64,000 nt of DNA from Kitasatospora sp. DSM 101779 (GTDB lineage Bacteria; Actinomycetota; Actinomycetes; Streptomycetales; Streptomycetaceae). The position numbers and the translations under genes are program-made. Positions 41,404-49,612 of the stretch are shown here, piece by piece (within the stretch, counting starts at the first letter, position 1; the number at the start of each line of letters is the position of its first letter). Below the pieces are notes generated by a model, which ran no database searches, was not told where the DNA came from, and saw only the letters and a program-made list of their open reading frames with translations. The stretch spans positions 3,297,581 through 3,361,580 of the forward strand of contig NZ_JAHTIK010000001.1 of assembly GCF_025655475.1 (NCBI RefSeq), in the 5' to 3' direction.

Positions 41404-42117
41404 TCAGCCGCGCGGCACGCGCTGCGGCGGCAGCAGCTCGCTGGGCTGCACGATCACGAAGCCGCGGCCGGTGAAGGCCAGCTCCCAGCCCTCGGTCGCG
41501 GTGCCGCGCCGGCGCCAGGCCTCGGTGTTGGTGCTCTGCGCCTGCAGCTGCACCTCCAGGCCGGAGGACCAGCCGACCACCGCGTCGGCGTCGCCGTAGA
41601 CGTAGCTGCCGGGTTCGACCGGCATCACCAGCGGGCGGCCGGAGGTCATCAGCACCAGGCCGCCGGTGCCGGAGACCTCCAGGCAGCGGCTGCCGACGCC
41701 GGCGATCCGGTCGCCGTTCTCGATCGCGACGGTGTGCCAGTCCAGGGTGGTGTCGAGGGCCAGCACGTAGCTGTTGGTGACGACCAGGCGCTCCTGGCTC
41801 AGCTGCAGGACGTGCAGGTGCTGGGCCAGGTTGGCCAGGTAGACCGTGCCGGTGCCGGAGCAGCGCATCAGGTCGAGCGCGCCGGCGTCGCGGTGCCGGT
41901 TGCCGGCGTTGCCGCCGCCGTTGCGGTTGCCACGGCGGTTCCCGGCGGGCGGCGTCCAGCCGGTGAAGTCCACCTTGCCGACGTGGGCGACCATGGCGCC
42001 GGTACGGGCGAGCACCTCGGACCGGCCGTCCAGGGTGACCCGCAGCAGCTGCGGGTTCTGCAGCGCGAAGCGGTCGGTGCCGGTGCCGGCGGTGTGCGCC
42101 AGGAGGGGGCTCTGCAC
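41404..42117 (-). CDS. AIM24-family protein (third gene of TerD-AIM24 operon)
   Basis: A 237-residue beta-helical AIM24-family protein. The family signature is LLRVTLDGRSEVLARTGAMVAHVGKVDF at the start, VYLANLAQHLHVLQL in the middle and RGFVIVQPSE at the C-terminus. A Gly/Asn/Arg insert (NRRGNRNGGGNAGNRHR) near residues 60-77 looks like a disordered loop. AIM24 is named after a yeast mitochondrial protein; bacterial members have no firm role. GTG 42117 has GAGGAG 6 bp upstream; 22 bp after the middle gene. Confidence 0.85.
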   Translation of the reverse strand: MQSPLLAHTAGTGTDRFALQNPQLLRVTLDGRSEVLARTGAMVAHVGKVDFTGWTPPAGNRRGNRNGGGNAGNRHRDAGALDLMRCSGTGTVYLANLAQHLHVLQLSQERLVVTNSYVLALDTTLDWHTVAIENGDRIAGVGSRCLEVSGTGGLVLMTSGRPLVMPVEPGSYVYGDADAVVGWSSGLEVQLQAQSTNTEAWRRRGTATEGWELAFTGRGFVIVQPSELLPPQRVPRG

Positions 42118-42139
42118 GGGGGCTCCTCGAACTCGGTTC

Positions 42140-42832
42140 TCAGCCGCGGATCTTGAGACGGTCGCCGGTGTCCTCGCTGGGCTGCACCACGACGAAGCCG
42201 TGGCCCCGGAACCCGAGCTGCAGCGCCTCGCCGCTGCCGCGGCCGATCAGCGAGCCGACCTTGACCGTGCGGCGGGTGCGCACCTCCAGGCCACCGGTCC
42301 ACGCGACGAGCGCGTCCGGGTCGACGAAGGTCTCGGTCTCCGAGCAGTCCAGCACCGCAGGCACGCCGCGGGAAGTGACGGAGACCCAGCCGCTGCCCGT
42401 CACGGTGACGTTGTAGAGGCCGGTGCCGGCCAGCAGGGCCGGGCCGCGGACCTTCTCCACGGTGCAGCCCAGAGTGGCGTCCATGGCCAGCAGGTGGGAG
42501 CCGTTCACGGACAGCGACTCCTCGGCGAGCTGCAGGTTGAGCACGTCGGCGCCGAGGTCGGCGAGGTAGAGCGTGCCGTCCCCGGCCCACCGCAGCAGCG
42601 GGCTGCGCTCGCCGGACGCCCACTCGCCGAGCGCCCTCCGCAGCGACTGCGGCACCGGCTCGTACTGCAGGAAGCCGTCGTAGGCCACCATCGCGCCGGC
42701 CTTGGCGTAGACGTCGGAGGCGGACGTCAGCGCCACCCGGCACATGGCGGTGCCGTGGTTGCTCATCCGCGCGCCGGTGTCGGCGGCCCGGTACGCGTCG
42801 AGCCCGCCCCCGGAGAGGAACTGTGCCTGCAT
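42140..42832 (-). CDS. AIM24-family protein (second gene of TerD-AIM24 operon)
   Basis: A 230-residue AIM24-family protein paralogous to its neighbours: DVYAKAGAMVAYDGFLQYE, TLYLADLGADVLNLQLAEESL, and GHGFVVVQPSE. ATG 42832 has AGGAGG 5 bp upstream and is 15 bp after the TerD-AIM24 stop. Three different AIM24 domains in one operon suggest a heteromeric assembly. Confidence 0.85.
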   Translation of the reverse strand: MQAQFLSGGGLDAYRAADTGARMSNHGTAMCRVALTSASDVYAKAGAMVAYDGFLQYEPVPQSLRRALGEWASGERSPLLRWAGDGTLYLADLGADVLNLQLAEESLSVNGSHLLAMDATLGCTVEKVRGPALLAGTGLYNVTVTGSGWVSVTSRGVPAVLDCSETETFVDPDALVAWTGGLEVRTRRTVKVGSLIGRGSGEALQLGFRGHGFVVVQPSEDTGDRLKIRG

Positions 42833-42847
42833 GACTCCTCCTGGACC

Positions 42848-44338
42848 TCAGACCTCGAACGGCTGGACGACGACGAAGTTCCCCGGGGCGCCGCGGAACT
42901 GCAGGCTGTACGACTCCGCCGCGTGCCCGGCGTAGGCGGAACGGCGGATCCGCACCGGCGCGGTGGTGATCACCTGCGAGCCGCGCGACCAGGCGACCAG
43001 CGCCTGCACGTCCACGTACGTCTCCGGGGCCGGAGTGACCGGTAGCACCACCGGGGTGCCGTTGGTCTTCACCACCACCGTTCCGTGGCCGCTGAACTGC
43101 AGGGTGAAGAAGCCGCCGTTCGGCAGGCCCTCGCCCTCGATCCGGCGCACCTCGTGCTCCAGGCCGGCCTCGAAGGCCAGCACCCGGTCCGAGCCGACGC
43201 AGAAGGAGTCACCCTCCAGCCGCACCACGTGCAGGTCGCAGGCCTCGTCCGCGAGGAACACCTGCCCCTCGCCGGTGATCCGCATCAGCTTCAGCTGCTG
43301 GCCCGTCAGATTGCCGACCAGCGTGCGCAGCATGCCGGAGCTCTCGTGCGCGAAGTCGGCCTTGCCCTGGTAGGCGACCATGCTGCCCTGCAGGGCCAGC
43401 ACGTCCTTGCCCTTGGACAGGCTGACCCGGACGAGCTTGTCGTTCTGCTTCACCCAGTCCTGGCCCGCCGCGGCGTCGGTGTACTTGGTCAGCTCCGCGT
43501 ACTTGGTCAGGGAGATGCGCACCCCGGCGGACTGCGGCGGGACGGCAGGCTGGGGCGGCACGGCGGCCTGGGGCGGCACGGCCGGCGCAAACGGAACGGC
43601 CTCCGGCGGCACGGGCACGGCGAGCAGGGTCGCGTCCGGGTGGGGCAGCGGCGCGGCGGGGACGGGGACGGGAACGGGGACGGCGAGCAGGGTCGCATCG
43701 GGGGACTGCTGCGGCGCGGGGACGGCGGCGGACGGGGTCTGCTGCGGTACCGGGGCGGCCGGGGCAGGGGCCGCCGGTGCGGCGGGAGTGGCCGGTGCGG
43801 GCTCGTCCTCCAGAGCCTCGCCGCCGAAGTTCTCCAGCAGGGCGCGCAGCCCACCGTCGAAGCCCTGCCCGACCGCGGCGAACCGCCACTCGCCACCCCG
43901 GCGGTAGACGTCCGCCAGCATCACGGCCCGCTCGGTGGAGAACTCGGCGCCGGTGAAGCTGTACCGGCCGACCTCGGTGCCGCCGGCCACGATCCGCACG
44001 TAGCCGGAGGCCACCTGGGACATCTGTCCGTCGCCGTCGATGGTGGCGGTGAGCGCCAGCTTGTGGACGGCCTCCGGGACGGCGGGCAGCGCGACCGCGA
44101 AGGACTCCGAGTCGCCGCCCTGTGCGCCCAGCAGCCGGATCGACTGCTCGGGGCTGGCCGGCTGGTTGAAGAAGACGAAGTAGCGGTCGTCGCTCAGCCG
44201 TTCGTCGGCGTCCAGGCCGAAGCAGCTGATGTCGAAGGTCAGCCCCGGCGCCGTGATGTGCACCCCGAGGTAGAGCTCGGTGCTCGGGGTCAGCTCGCTG
44301 ATCCGGACACGGGACGCCTTGACGAGTTCCCTGGACAT
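42848..44338 (-). CDS. TerD-AIM24 fusion protein
   Basis: A 496-residue two-domain protein. Residues 1-185 are a TerD domain (LYLGVHITAPGLTFDISCFGLDADERLSDDRYFVFFNQPASPE, EFSTERAVMLADVYRRGGEWRFAAVGQGFDGGL) with the acidic calcium-binding residues of tellurite-resistance proteins. Residues 190-290 are a Pro/Ala linker in which the DATLLAVPVP segment occurs twice. Residues 295-496 are an AIM24 domain (LVRVSLSKGKDVLALQGSMVAYQGKADF, GNFVVVQPFEV). First gene of a three-gene operon. TerD proteins form calcium-dependent stress assemblies; fusing one to AIM24 suggests a tethered complex. The fusion is real on sequence; function is inferred. Confidence 0.88.
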   Translation of the reverse strand: MSRELVKASRVRISELTPSTELYLGVHITAPGLTFDISCFGLDADERLSDDRYFVFFNQPASPEQSIRLLGAQGGDSESFAVALPAVPEAVHKLALTATIDGDGQMSQVASGYVRIVAGGTEVGRYSFTGAEFSTERAVMLADVYRRGGEWRFAAVGQGFDGGLRALLENFGGEALEDEPAPATPAAPAAPAPAAPVPQQTPSAAVPAPQQSPDATLLAVPVPVPVPAAPLPHPDATLLAVPVPPEAVPFAPAVPPQAAVPPQPAVPPQSAGVRISLTKYAELTKYTDAAAGQDWVKQNDKLVRVSLSKGKDVLALQGSMVAYQGKADFAHESSGMLRTLVGNLTGQQLKLMRITGEGQVFLADEACDLHVVRLEGDSFCVGSDRVLAFEAGLEHEVRRIEGEGLPNGGFFTLQFSGHGTVVVKTNGTPVVLPVTPAPETYVDVQALVAWSRGSQVITTAPVRIRRSAYAGHAAESYSLQFRGAPGNFVVVQPFEV

Positions 44339-44436
44339 GGCGCGGACCGGCCCCCTCCCGTACGGCTGCTGATCCCGGAGACCCTATCCCAGCGGCCCGC
44401 CCCCGCAGCAGCCCCGACCACAGCGGTTTCTCCGTC

Positions 44437-45198
44437 TCAGTCGCAGCCGTCGGTGTCCGCGGTTCCGCCCGTGGGCGGCCCGTCGGCGGCGGCGTCCCCG
44501 GCGTCTCCGCCGCGGGCGCCCGGCAGGTGCGGCAGCCGGCCTGCGGCGGCCACCCCCTCCAGGTAGCCACGGGCGCGCTCGGTGCGCGGGTAGGCCTCCA
44601 GCAGCGCCCAGAACCGCGGGCCGTGGTCGGCCACCAGCAGGTGCGCCAGCTCGTGCAGCAGCACGTAGTCGACCACGTAGCCGGGCATGCCCTGCAGCCG
44701 GTGGGAGAGCCGGATCGAGCCCTCGGCCGGAGTGCAGGAGCCCCAGCGGGAGTTCTGGTTGGTGACCCAGCGGACCCGGCGCGGCACCGCCCGGCCGTCC
44801 AGGTACGCCGCCGACAGCTCGCGGGCGCGGGCCTCCAGCGCGTCGTCGCCGAGGGTGCGGCGGCTCTCCTGGCGGGCCAGTCGCTCGACCATCTGGGAGA
44901 CCCAGCGCTGCTCCTCGGCCTTCGACATCCGGGCCGGGATCAGCACGACGGTGCGGTCGCCCTCGCGGTACGCGGACACGGTACGGCTGCGACGGGTGCT
45001 GCGGCGGACCTCGACGTTCGACCGGTCGACCGCCGCCGGGGCTGATGGGGCGGACGGCTCCGGGGCCGGCCGCTGCTGCGCGGTGGTCTCCGCCTGCTGG
45101 GCGCGCCCGCGCGCGCCGCCGGCCGCGGCACCGTAACCGGAAGCGGCCCGGGTACGCCGGCGCGGCGAGGGGGATCGGGTGTCCGGTTCGGCCGCCAT
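44437..45198 (-). CDS. YgjP-type (SprT-like) zinc metallopeptidase
   Basis: A 253-residue protein with a disordered Ala/Arg/Pro N-terminus (1-65) and a YgjP/DUF45 metallopeptidase domain (about 75-225). The signature NSRWGSCTPAEGSIRLS (149-165), zinc motif HELAH (H182, E183, H186) and third ligand H192 (DHGPRFW) are intact. Family members are putative zinc peptidases with no defined substrate. ATG 45198 is chosen because residues before it are encoded by spacer sequence. Divergent from the E1-like gene, 303 bp away. Confidence 0.85.
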   Translation of the reverse strand: MAAEPDTRSPSPRRRTRAASGYGAAAGGARGRAQQAETTAQQRPAPEPSAPSAPAAVDRSNVEVRRSTRRSRTVSAYREGDRTVVLIPARMSKAEEQRWVSQMVERLARQESRRTLGDDALEARARELSAAYLDGRAVPRRVRWVTNQNSRWGSCTPAEGSIRLSHRLQGMPGYVVDYVLLHELAHLLVADHGPRFWALLEAYPRTERARGYLEGVAAAGRLPHLPGARGGDAGDAAADGPPTGGTADTDGCD

Positions 45199-45412
45199 GA
45201 CACCCGACGTTACCCGTCGGGTCCGACGGATCGGCGCCACCGGGGCCGCCGCCCGGGTGCAGGGTCGGCACACGCCGGGCGAACAGAAGTTGTCCACAGG
45301 GTGTACGCACAGATGGTCGTACAAGCCGACCGGGCCTGTGGACAACGCGTTTCACGGGCCAGGCCGGCCTCGGGCATCCTGCCGTCACCGGGATCACCCG
45401 ACTGGCCCCGCC

Positions 45413-45472
45413 CGCACCTGTCCGCACCTGTCCGCACCCGGCCATGCCCGTCCATGCCCGTCCATGCCCGAT
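45413..45472. repeat. Six consecutive 10-bp repeats upstream of the E1-like gene
   Basis: CGCACCTGTC, CGCACCTGTC, CGCACCCGGC, CATGCCCGTC, CATGCCCGTC, CATGCCCGAT are exactly head to tail. They lie 30 bp before ATG 45502, between the two divergent genes, and leave only GGAGTGA as ribosome binding site. Phase is one helical turn per unit. The remainder of 45199-45412 shows no other feature. Confidence 0.9.
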
Positions 45473-45501
45473 CCGCCCCACGCCGCACCGGAGTGACGCC
45501 C

Positions 45502-46638
45502 ATGCGCCCGATGCTCAAACCCGGACTCGCCCGCCTCCGGCGGGACGAGCTGACCCTGCAGTTCGGCACCGTCCGCCGGTACGCCCGGCTGGTCGAGCAG
45601 GCCGACGCCACCGTCACGGCCTTCCTCGACCTCGTCGACGGCACCCGCGACACCGCCGAACTGATCACGGCCGGCGAGCGGCTCGGCCTCGACCCCGGTC
45701 TGGGCCGGGCACTGCTCGACTCGTTGGCCGGCGGCGAGCTGCTGGACGACGCCGAGGCCCTCCGGCAGGCCCTGGGCGGCTTCCCGCAGCCGCAGCGGGA
45801 GCTGCTCGGGCCGGATGCGGCCGGGCTCTCGCTCGTCCATCCGGAGCCGGGCGAGGCCGCGGAGGTGCTCGCCGCCCGCCGGCTGGCCCGGGTGGAGGTC
45901 CGGGGTGCCGGGCGGGTCGGGGCGGCGCTGGCCGCCGTCCTGGCCGCGGGCGGCATCGGCACCGTGACGGTGGCCGACGGCGGCCGGGTCGACCCCGGGG
46001 ACTGCTCCCCCGCCGGGATCCCGTCCACCGACGTCGGACGGCTGCGCAGCACCGCGGCGCGCGAGGCCGTGCTCCGGGCCGCCGGGGCCGCTCCGGCCGC
46101 GCGGCACCGTCCCGCCCCGGTGGCGGCCGGGCCGCCCGCCCTGGTCGTCCTCGCGCCGCGGGACGGCGCCGGCGCCTGGACGGGCCGTGCCGTCGAGGCG
46201 CACGAGCTGGCCCGGGCCGGCGTGCCGCACCTGTACGTGGGTGTGCTGGAGCACCTGGGTGTGGTCGGGCCGCTGGTGGTGCCCGGGGCGTCCGCCTGCG
46301 GCAGCTGCGCCGCGCTCACCCGCGCCGACGAGGACGAGGGCTGGCCCGGGCTGCTCGCGCAGCTGGAGGGCGCCGGTTTGGACGGCCGCCCGGCCTGCGA
46401 CAGCGCACTGGCCACTGCGGTCGCCGGGCTGGCGGCGCTGCACGCTCAGCTCTTCCTGGACGGTGTGCTGCCGCCGAGCGTGGACGGCTGGTGCGAGCTC
46501 TCCGCCGCGGACGGGATGGTGCGGCGGCTGCGACTTCCGGCCCACCCCTCCTGCGGCTGCCAGTGGCCGGGCGGACGGCCGCCGCTGGCCGTCCCCGGGG
46601 CGGGCGCCTGCTCCGGTACCGGGCGGGGTGGCACGTGA
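45502..46638 (+). CDS. E1/ThiF-like protein with possible RiPP-recognition-like N-terminus
   Basis: A 378-residue protein. Residues 1-85 resemble a winged-helix RRE/PqqD-like domain (LTLQFGTVRRYARLVEQADA, FLDLVDGTRDTAELI). Residues 125-260 are an E1-like Rossmann domain with GAGRVG (135-140) and VADGGRVDPGD followed by DVGRLRS, where E1 enzymes have a Lys; adenylation may be reduced. Two Cys pairs (C266/C269 SACGSC; C351/C353 PSCGC) likely hold zinc. This layout resembles the cyclodehydratase partner (TOMM leader-peptide-binding protein) of azoline biosynthesis, but no YcaO or precursor gene is nearby. ATG 45502 has GGAGTGA upstream; the preceding frame is repeat DNA. Confidence 0.75.
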   Translation: MRPMLKPGLARLRRDELTLQFGTVRRYARLVEQADATVTAFLDLVDGTRDTAELITAGERLGLDPGLGRALLDSLAGGELLDDAEALRQALGGFPQPQRELLGPDAAGLSLVHPEPGEAAEVLAARRLARVEVRGAGRVGAALAAVLAAGGIGTVTVADGGRVDPGDCSPAGIPSTDVGRLRSTAAREAVLRAAGAAPAARHRPAPVAAGPPALVVLAPRDGAGAWTGRAVEAHELARAGVPHLYVGVLEHLGVVGPLVVPGASACGSCAALTRADEDEGWPGLLAQLEGAGLDGRPACDSALATAVAGLAALHAQLFLDGVLPPSVDGWCELSAADGMVRRLRLPAHPSCGCQWPGGRPPLAVPGAGACSGTGRGGT

Positions 46639-46684
46639 CCGCACCGGTGCCGACCGCCCCCTGGCCGCCCGGTTAGACCGGACT

Positions 46685-46780
46685 CCCGTGCCCCGAACCT
46701 CCCGTGCACCGGGTGTCCCGTGCCCCGAACCTCCCGTGCACCGAACCTCCCGTGCACCGAACCTCCCGTGCACCGGGTGT
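46685..46780. repeat. Six 16-bp tandem repeats in A-B-A-C-C-B order
   Basis: Six perfectly phased 16-bp units share CCCGTGCxCCG: A = CCCGTGCCCCGAACCT, B = CCCGTGCACCGGGTGT, C = CCCGTGCACCGAACCT. C differs from A at one base and combines the front of B with the end of A, implying recombination between variants. They begin 46 bp after the E1-like stop. The remaining gap to 47153 shows no gene; GGGAGG before 47154 is the next ribosome binding site. Confidence 0.95.
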
Positions 46781-47153
46781 CCCGTACGGCCGGGCCGCCT
46801 TGCATCGATCGGCCCTCGTGCTGCCGGGGCCTCGTCCGGTCAGTACCTGCGCTCTGGCGAGGTCCCCCGTTCGGGCGGCCGGGCACTCGGGCCGGCTGAC
46901 GGGAACCTCCCTCGGGCGGGTGAACGCAGGCGGTCGGGGTCGGCGAGGACCCCGCCGATGGGCCGCGGGGGTGAATTCCACCGGGCGCGCCTCCTCCTCC
47001 GCTTGCGCGCCCGAATACCAGTCCGGATGATTCGCCGGATCCAGGGCGGCGAGCGGGCACAATGGCGTGGTGACCACTGCCCGGCGGCAGGCCGTGTCCG
47101 GTGCTCCGCGCCGGGCCGCCCCGGCGGGCGCGATCCGACTGGGAGGCCCCGGG

Positions 47154-48482
47154 GTGAGCGATCTTCCGCGCAAGGCCGTGACGCGGACGGCGCGACTGGC
47201 GGCGCTGCCGCTCGGCTTCGCCACCCGTGCCACGCTCGGGCTGGGCAAGCGACTCGGCGGCCGGCCGGCCGAGGAGGTCACCGCCGAGCTCCAGCAGCGC
47301 ACGGCCGAGCAGCTCTTCTCGACGCTCGGTCAGCTCAAGGGCGGCGCGATGAAGTTCGGCCAGGCGCTGTCCGTCTTCGAGTCGGCCCTGCCGGAGGACG
47401 TGGCGGGCCCCTACCGGGCCGCGCTGACGAAGCTTCAGGACTCGGCCCCGGCGATGCCCGCGGCCACCGTGCACCGGGTGATGGCGGAGCAGGTCGGTGC
47501 GGACTGGCGGGAGAGGTTCCGCAGTTTCGACGACCGGCCGGCCGCCGCGGCGTCCATCGGGCAGGTGCACCGTGCGGTCTGGCACGACGGACGGCGGGTC
47601 GCCGTCAAGGTGCAGTACCCGGGCGCCGGGGACGCCCTGCTGAGCGACCTCGGCCAGTTGGCCCGGCTCGCGCGGGTGCTGGGGCCGCTGATCCCCGGGA
47701 TGGACATGAAGCCGCTGATCGCCGAGATGCGGGCCCGGGTCACGGAGGAGCTGGACTACGGCCTGGAGGCGGAGGCCCAGCGGGCCCACGCGGTCGAGTT
47801 CGCCGAGGACCGGGACATCGCCGTGCCGCAGGTCGTCGACCGGTCCGGGCAGGTGCTGGTCACCGAGTGGATGGACGGCACGCCGCTGGCCCGGGTGATC
47901 GCCTCGGGCTCGCGGGAGGAGCGGGACCGGGCCGGCCAGCTGCTGGCCCGCTTCCTGTTCGCCGGGCCGACCCGCACCGGCCTGCTGCACGCCGATCCGC
48001 ACCCGGGCAACTTCCGGCTGCTGGGCGACGACGGCCCGGTGGAGGAGTGGCGGCTCGGCGTCCTCGACTTCGGCACGGTGGACCGGCTGCCCGGCGGGCT
48101 GCCGGAGCCGATCGGCGCCTCGCTGCGGCTCGCGCTGGCCGGCGAGGCAGGCGCCGTCTACGACCTGCTCCGGCAGGAGGGCTTCGTCCGGCCCACCATC
48201 ACGCTGGACCCGGACGCGGTGCTGGACTACCTGCTGCCGATCATCGAGCCCACCCGGGTCGAGGAGTTCACCTTCACCCGGGACTGGATGCGCGCACAGG
48301 CGGCCCGGATCGCCGACCCCCGTTCGCCCGCCTACAACCTCGGCAAGCAGCTCAACCTGCCGCCCTCGTACCTGCTGATCCACCGGGTGACGCTGAGCAC
48401 GATCGGCGTGCTCTGCCAGCTCGGCGCGACCGTGCGGATGCACGAGGAACTGACCACCTGGCTGCCGGGCTTCACCGACTAA
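47154..48482 (+). CDS. ABC1/UbiB (ADCK)-family atypical kinase
   Basis: A 442-residue ADCK/UbiB-family protein, an atypical kinase/ATPase linked to isoprenoid quinone metabolism in other bacteria. Diagnostic: K67-x-G-Q70 (MKFGQALS), the Ala-rich loop AAASIGQVH, VAVKVQYPG with the invariant Lys K152, LHADPHPGNF and LDFGTV. All catalytic elements are intact. GTG 47154 with GGGAGG 7 bp upstream is much better than the GTG 87 bp earlier in the same frame. It ends just before a strong terminator. Confidence 0.9.
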   Translation: MSDLPRKAVTRTARLAALPLGFATRATLGLGKRLGGRPAEEVTAELQQRTAEQLFSTLGQLKGGAMKFGQALSVFESALPEDVAGPYRAALTKLQDSAPAMPAATVHRVMAEQVGADWRERFRSFDDRPAAAASIGQVHRAVWHDGRRVAVKVQYPGAGDALLSDLGQLARLARVLGPLIPGMDMKPLIAEMRARVTEELDYGLEAEAQRAHAVEFAEDRDIAVPQVVDRSGQVLVTEWMDGTPLARVIASGSREERDRAGQLLARFLFAGPTRTGLLHADPHPGNFRLLGDDGPVEEWRLGVLDFGTVDRLPGGLPEPIGASLRLALAGEAGAVYDLLRQEGFVRPTITLDPDAVLDYLLPIIEPTRVEEFTFTRDWMRAQAARIADPRSPAYNLGKQLNLPPSYLLIHRVTLSTIGVLCQLGATVRMHEELTTWLPGFTD

Positions 48483-48558
48483 CTAAGGCCTGTCTGGCGG
48501 ATCTTGCCTGGCGCACCGCACGGCGCGCGGCGCCGGCTGCGTCCTCCACCGTGAACGG

Positions 48559-48594
48559 CGACGGCCGCCCCCTTCCGCAGGGGGGCGGCCGTCG
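48559..48594. terminator. Terminator after the ABC1 kinase
   Basis: A perfect 14-bp stem (CGACGGCCGCCCCC and complement) with an 8-base loop, 77 bp after the kinase stop and 79 bp before the convergent small gene's end. Confidence 0.85.
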
Positions 48595-48672
48595 TTCGTG
48601 GTGTTCTGCCTGGTCCATGGACGGGCCGCACCGTTCCCGGGATCGGGGGTCCCGGGTTGGGGCGGCGGTCCG

Positions 48673-48915
48673 TCACATCAGAGCGACGGCAAGCGCCCTG
48701 CGGGCGCGCAGCGAGGCACGCTCGGCCTTCCGCCGGAGGCGGTCGGCCCGTGCGACGCGCGCGCCGAGGCGTTGGCGCTCGGCCTCGCGGATGCGTTCGT
48801 GCATATGGGCGCGGGCCAGGGATTCCTGGAGAAGATTCATGTCGAAGTTCCTGTTCCGGATTCGGAGTTCGGCGTTGTGCTCGAAGCTGGCGGTGTGATC
48901 GGCGACGGGGGTCAT
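48673..48915 (-). CDS. Small basic helical protein downstream of wblC
   Basis: An 80-residue protein, mostly helix: MTPVADHTASFEHNAELRI, then MNLLQESLARAHMHERIREAE and an Arg/Ala-rich C-terminal half ending ARRALAVALM. A coiled coil with strong positive charge, so nucleic-acid or acidic-partner binding is plausible. ATG 48915 has AGGA about 8 bp upstream. Conserved with a WhiB gene in related genomes, as far as I recall; function unknown. It follows wblC on the same strand by 164 bp. Confidence 0.6.
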   Translation of the reverse strand: MTPVADHTASFEHNAELRIRNRNFDMNLLQESLARAHMHERIREAERQRLGARVARADRLRRKAERASLRARRALAVALM

Positions 48916-49079
48916 GTGGTGGTCCTGCTCGTGGTGCGTGCTCGGGAAGGGGCGGTGGGCTAGGGCATCGGCCTTGGCGGCGGCGATGCGTACGGAGCGG
49001 CGCAGGTGGTTGTCCTTCGGGGGCTGCTCTCCCCGTCGGACTCCTGCGGTTCCGTGACCGGAGGACATGTCGGCGGTGA

Positions 49080-49448
49080 TCACGCCATGACCTCGGTCTT
49101 GCGCGGACGGCCCCGCGGCCGCTTGCGGGCCACGACCACGCCCTGCACGAAGAGCTCGCCGCCCCAGACACCCCACGGCTCACGCCGCTCCAGCGCGCCG
49201 GCCAGGCAGGCCTCCTTCACCGGGCAGGTGCCGCAGAGGGACTTGGCGTACTCGACGTCCGCCGGCGTCTCGGCGAAGAACACCTCCGGGTCGAAGGCCC
49301 GGCACGGGATGGTGCGGCCGAGAGCGTCGGCCTCGTCGAGCGAGTTGAGCTGCTGCATCAGGGAAACCTCCGGGGGGTCGGCCTGGTCGGCCTTGGTGAA
49401 CTTGTCTGTCGGTACGGACGGGAGGGGCGGTGTGATGACCGTGGACAC
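49080..49448 (-). CDS. wblC: WhiB-family regulator of the WhiB7/WblC type
   Basis: A 122-residue iron-sulfur transcription factor. Cluster ligands are C49, C72, C75, C81 (C-x22-C-x2-C-x5-C), the beta-turn GVWGG is at 93-97, and the C-terminal basic AT-hook RGRPRK (112-117) is specific to the WhiB7/WblC subclass, which binds the vegetative sigma factor and activates intrinsic antibiotic-resistance genes on AT-rich promoters when ribosomes are inhibited. GTG 49448 has GAGGAAGAA upstream. The S. coelicolor orthologue wblC (SCO5190) lies in the matching chromosomal region. A strong terminator hairpin stands 90 bp before the start, suggesting attenuation-type control. Confidence 0.92.
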   Translation of the reverse strand: MSTVITPPLPSVPTDKFTKADQADPPEVSLMQQLNSLDEADALGRTIPCRAFDPEVFFAETPADVEYAKSLCGTCPVKEACLAGALERREPWGVWGGELFVQGVVVARKRPRGRPRKTEVMA

Positions 49449-49539
49449 TTCTTCCTCGTCTTTTCTCAGTGGTTCCGGTCCAGCTGGCTGGTGGGGCCGG
49501 ACCGGAGGCCCCGAAGGACCTGGGTTTGTCTTGACGTAC

Positions 49540-49590
49540 CGGACAAAACAGAAGGGCCGCGGATCCCGGTGGTGACGGGTTCCGCGGCCC
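49540..49590 (-). terminator. Intrinsic terminator/attenuator upstream of wblC
   Basis: On the minus strand a 10-bp stem (GGGCCGCGGA/TCCGCGGCCC, 49590-49554) extended by CCCG/CGGG, then a T-rich TTCTGTTTTG tail. A smaller hairpin CCTGAG/CTCAGG (49614-49598) precedes it. It separates the 155-residue gene from wblC by 90 bp, so it may either end that gene or control readthrough into wblC, whose counterpart in mycobacteria uses leader attenuation. Confidence 0.8.
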
Positions 49591-49612
49591 TGGAGACCGA
49601 CCTGAGGCTGAC

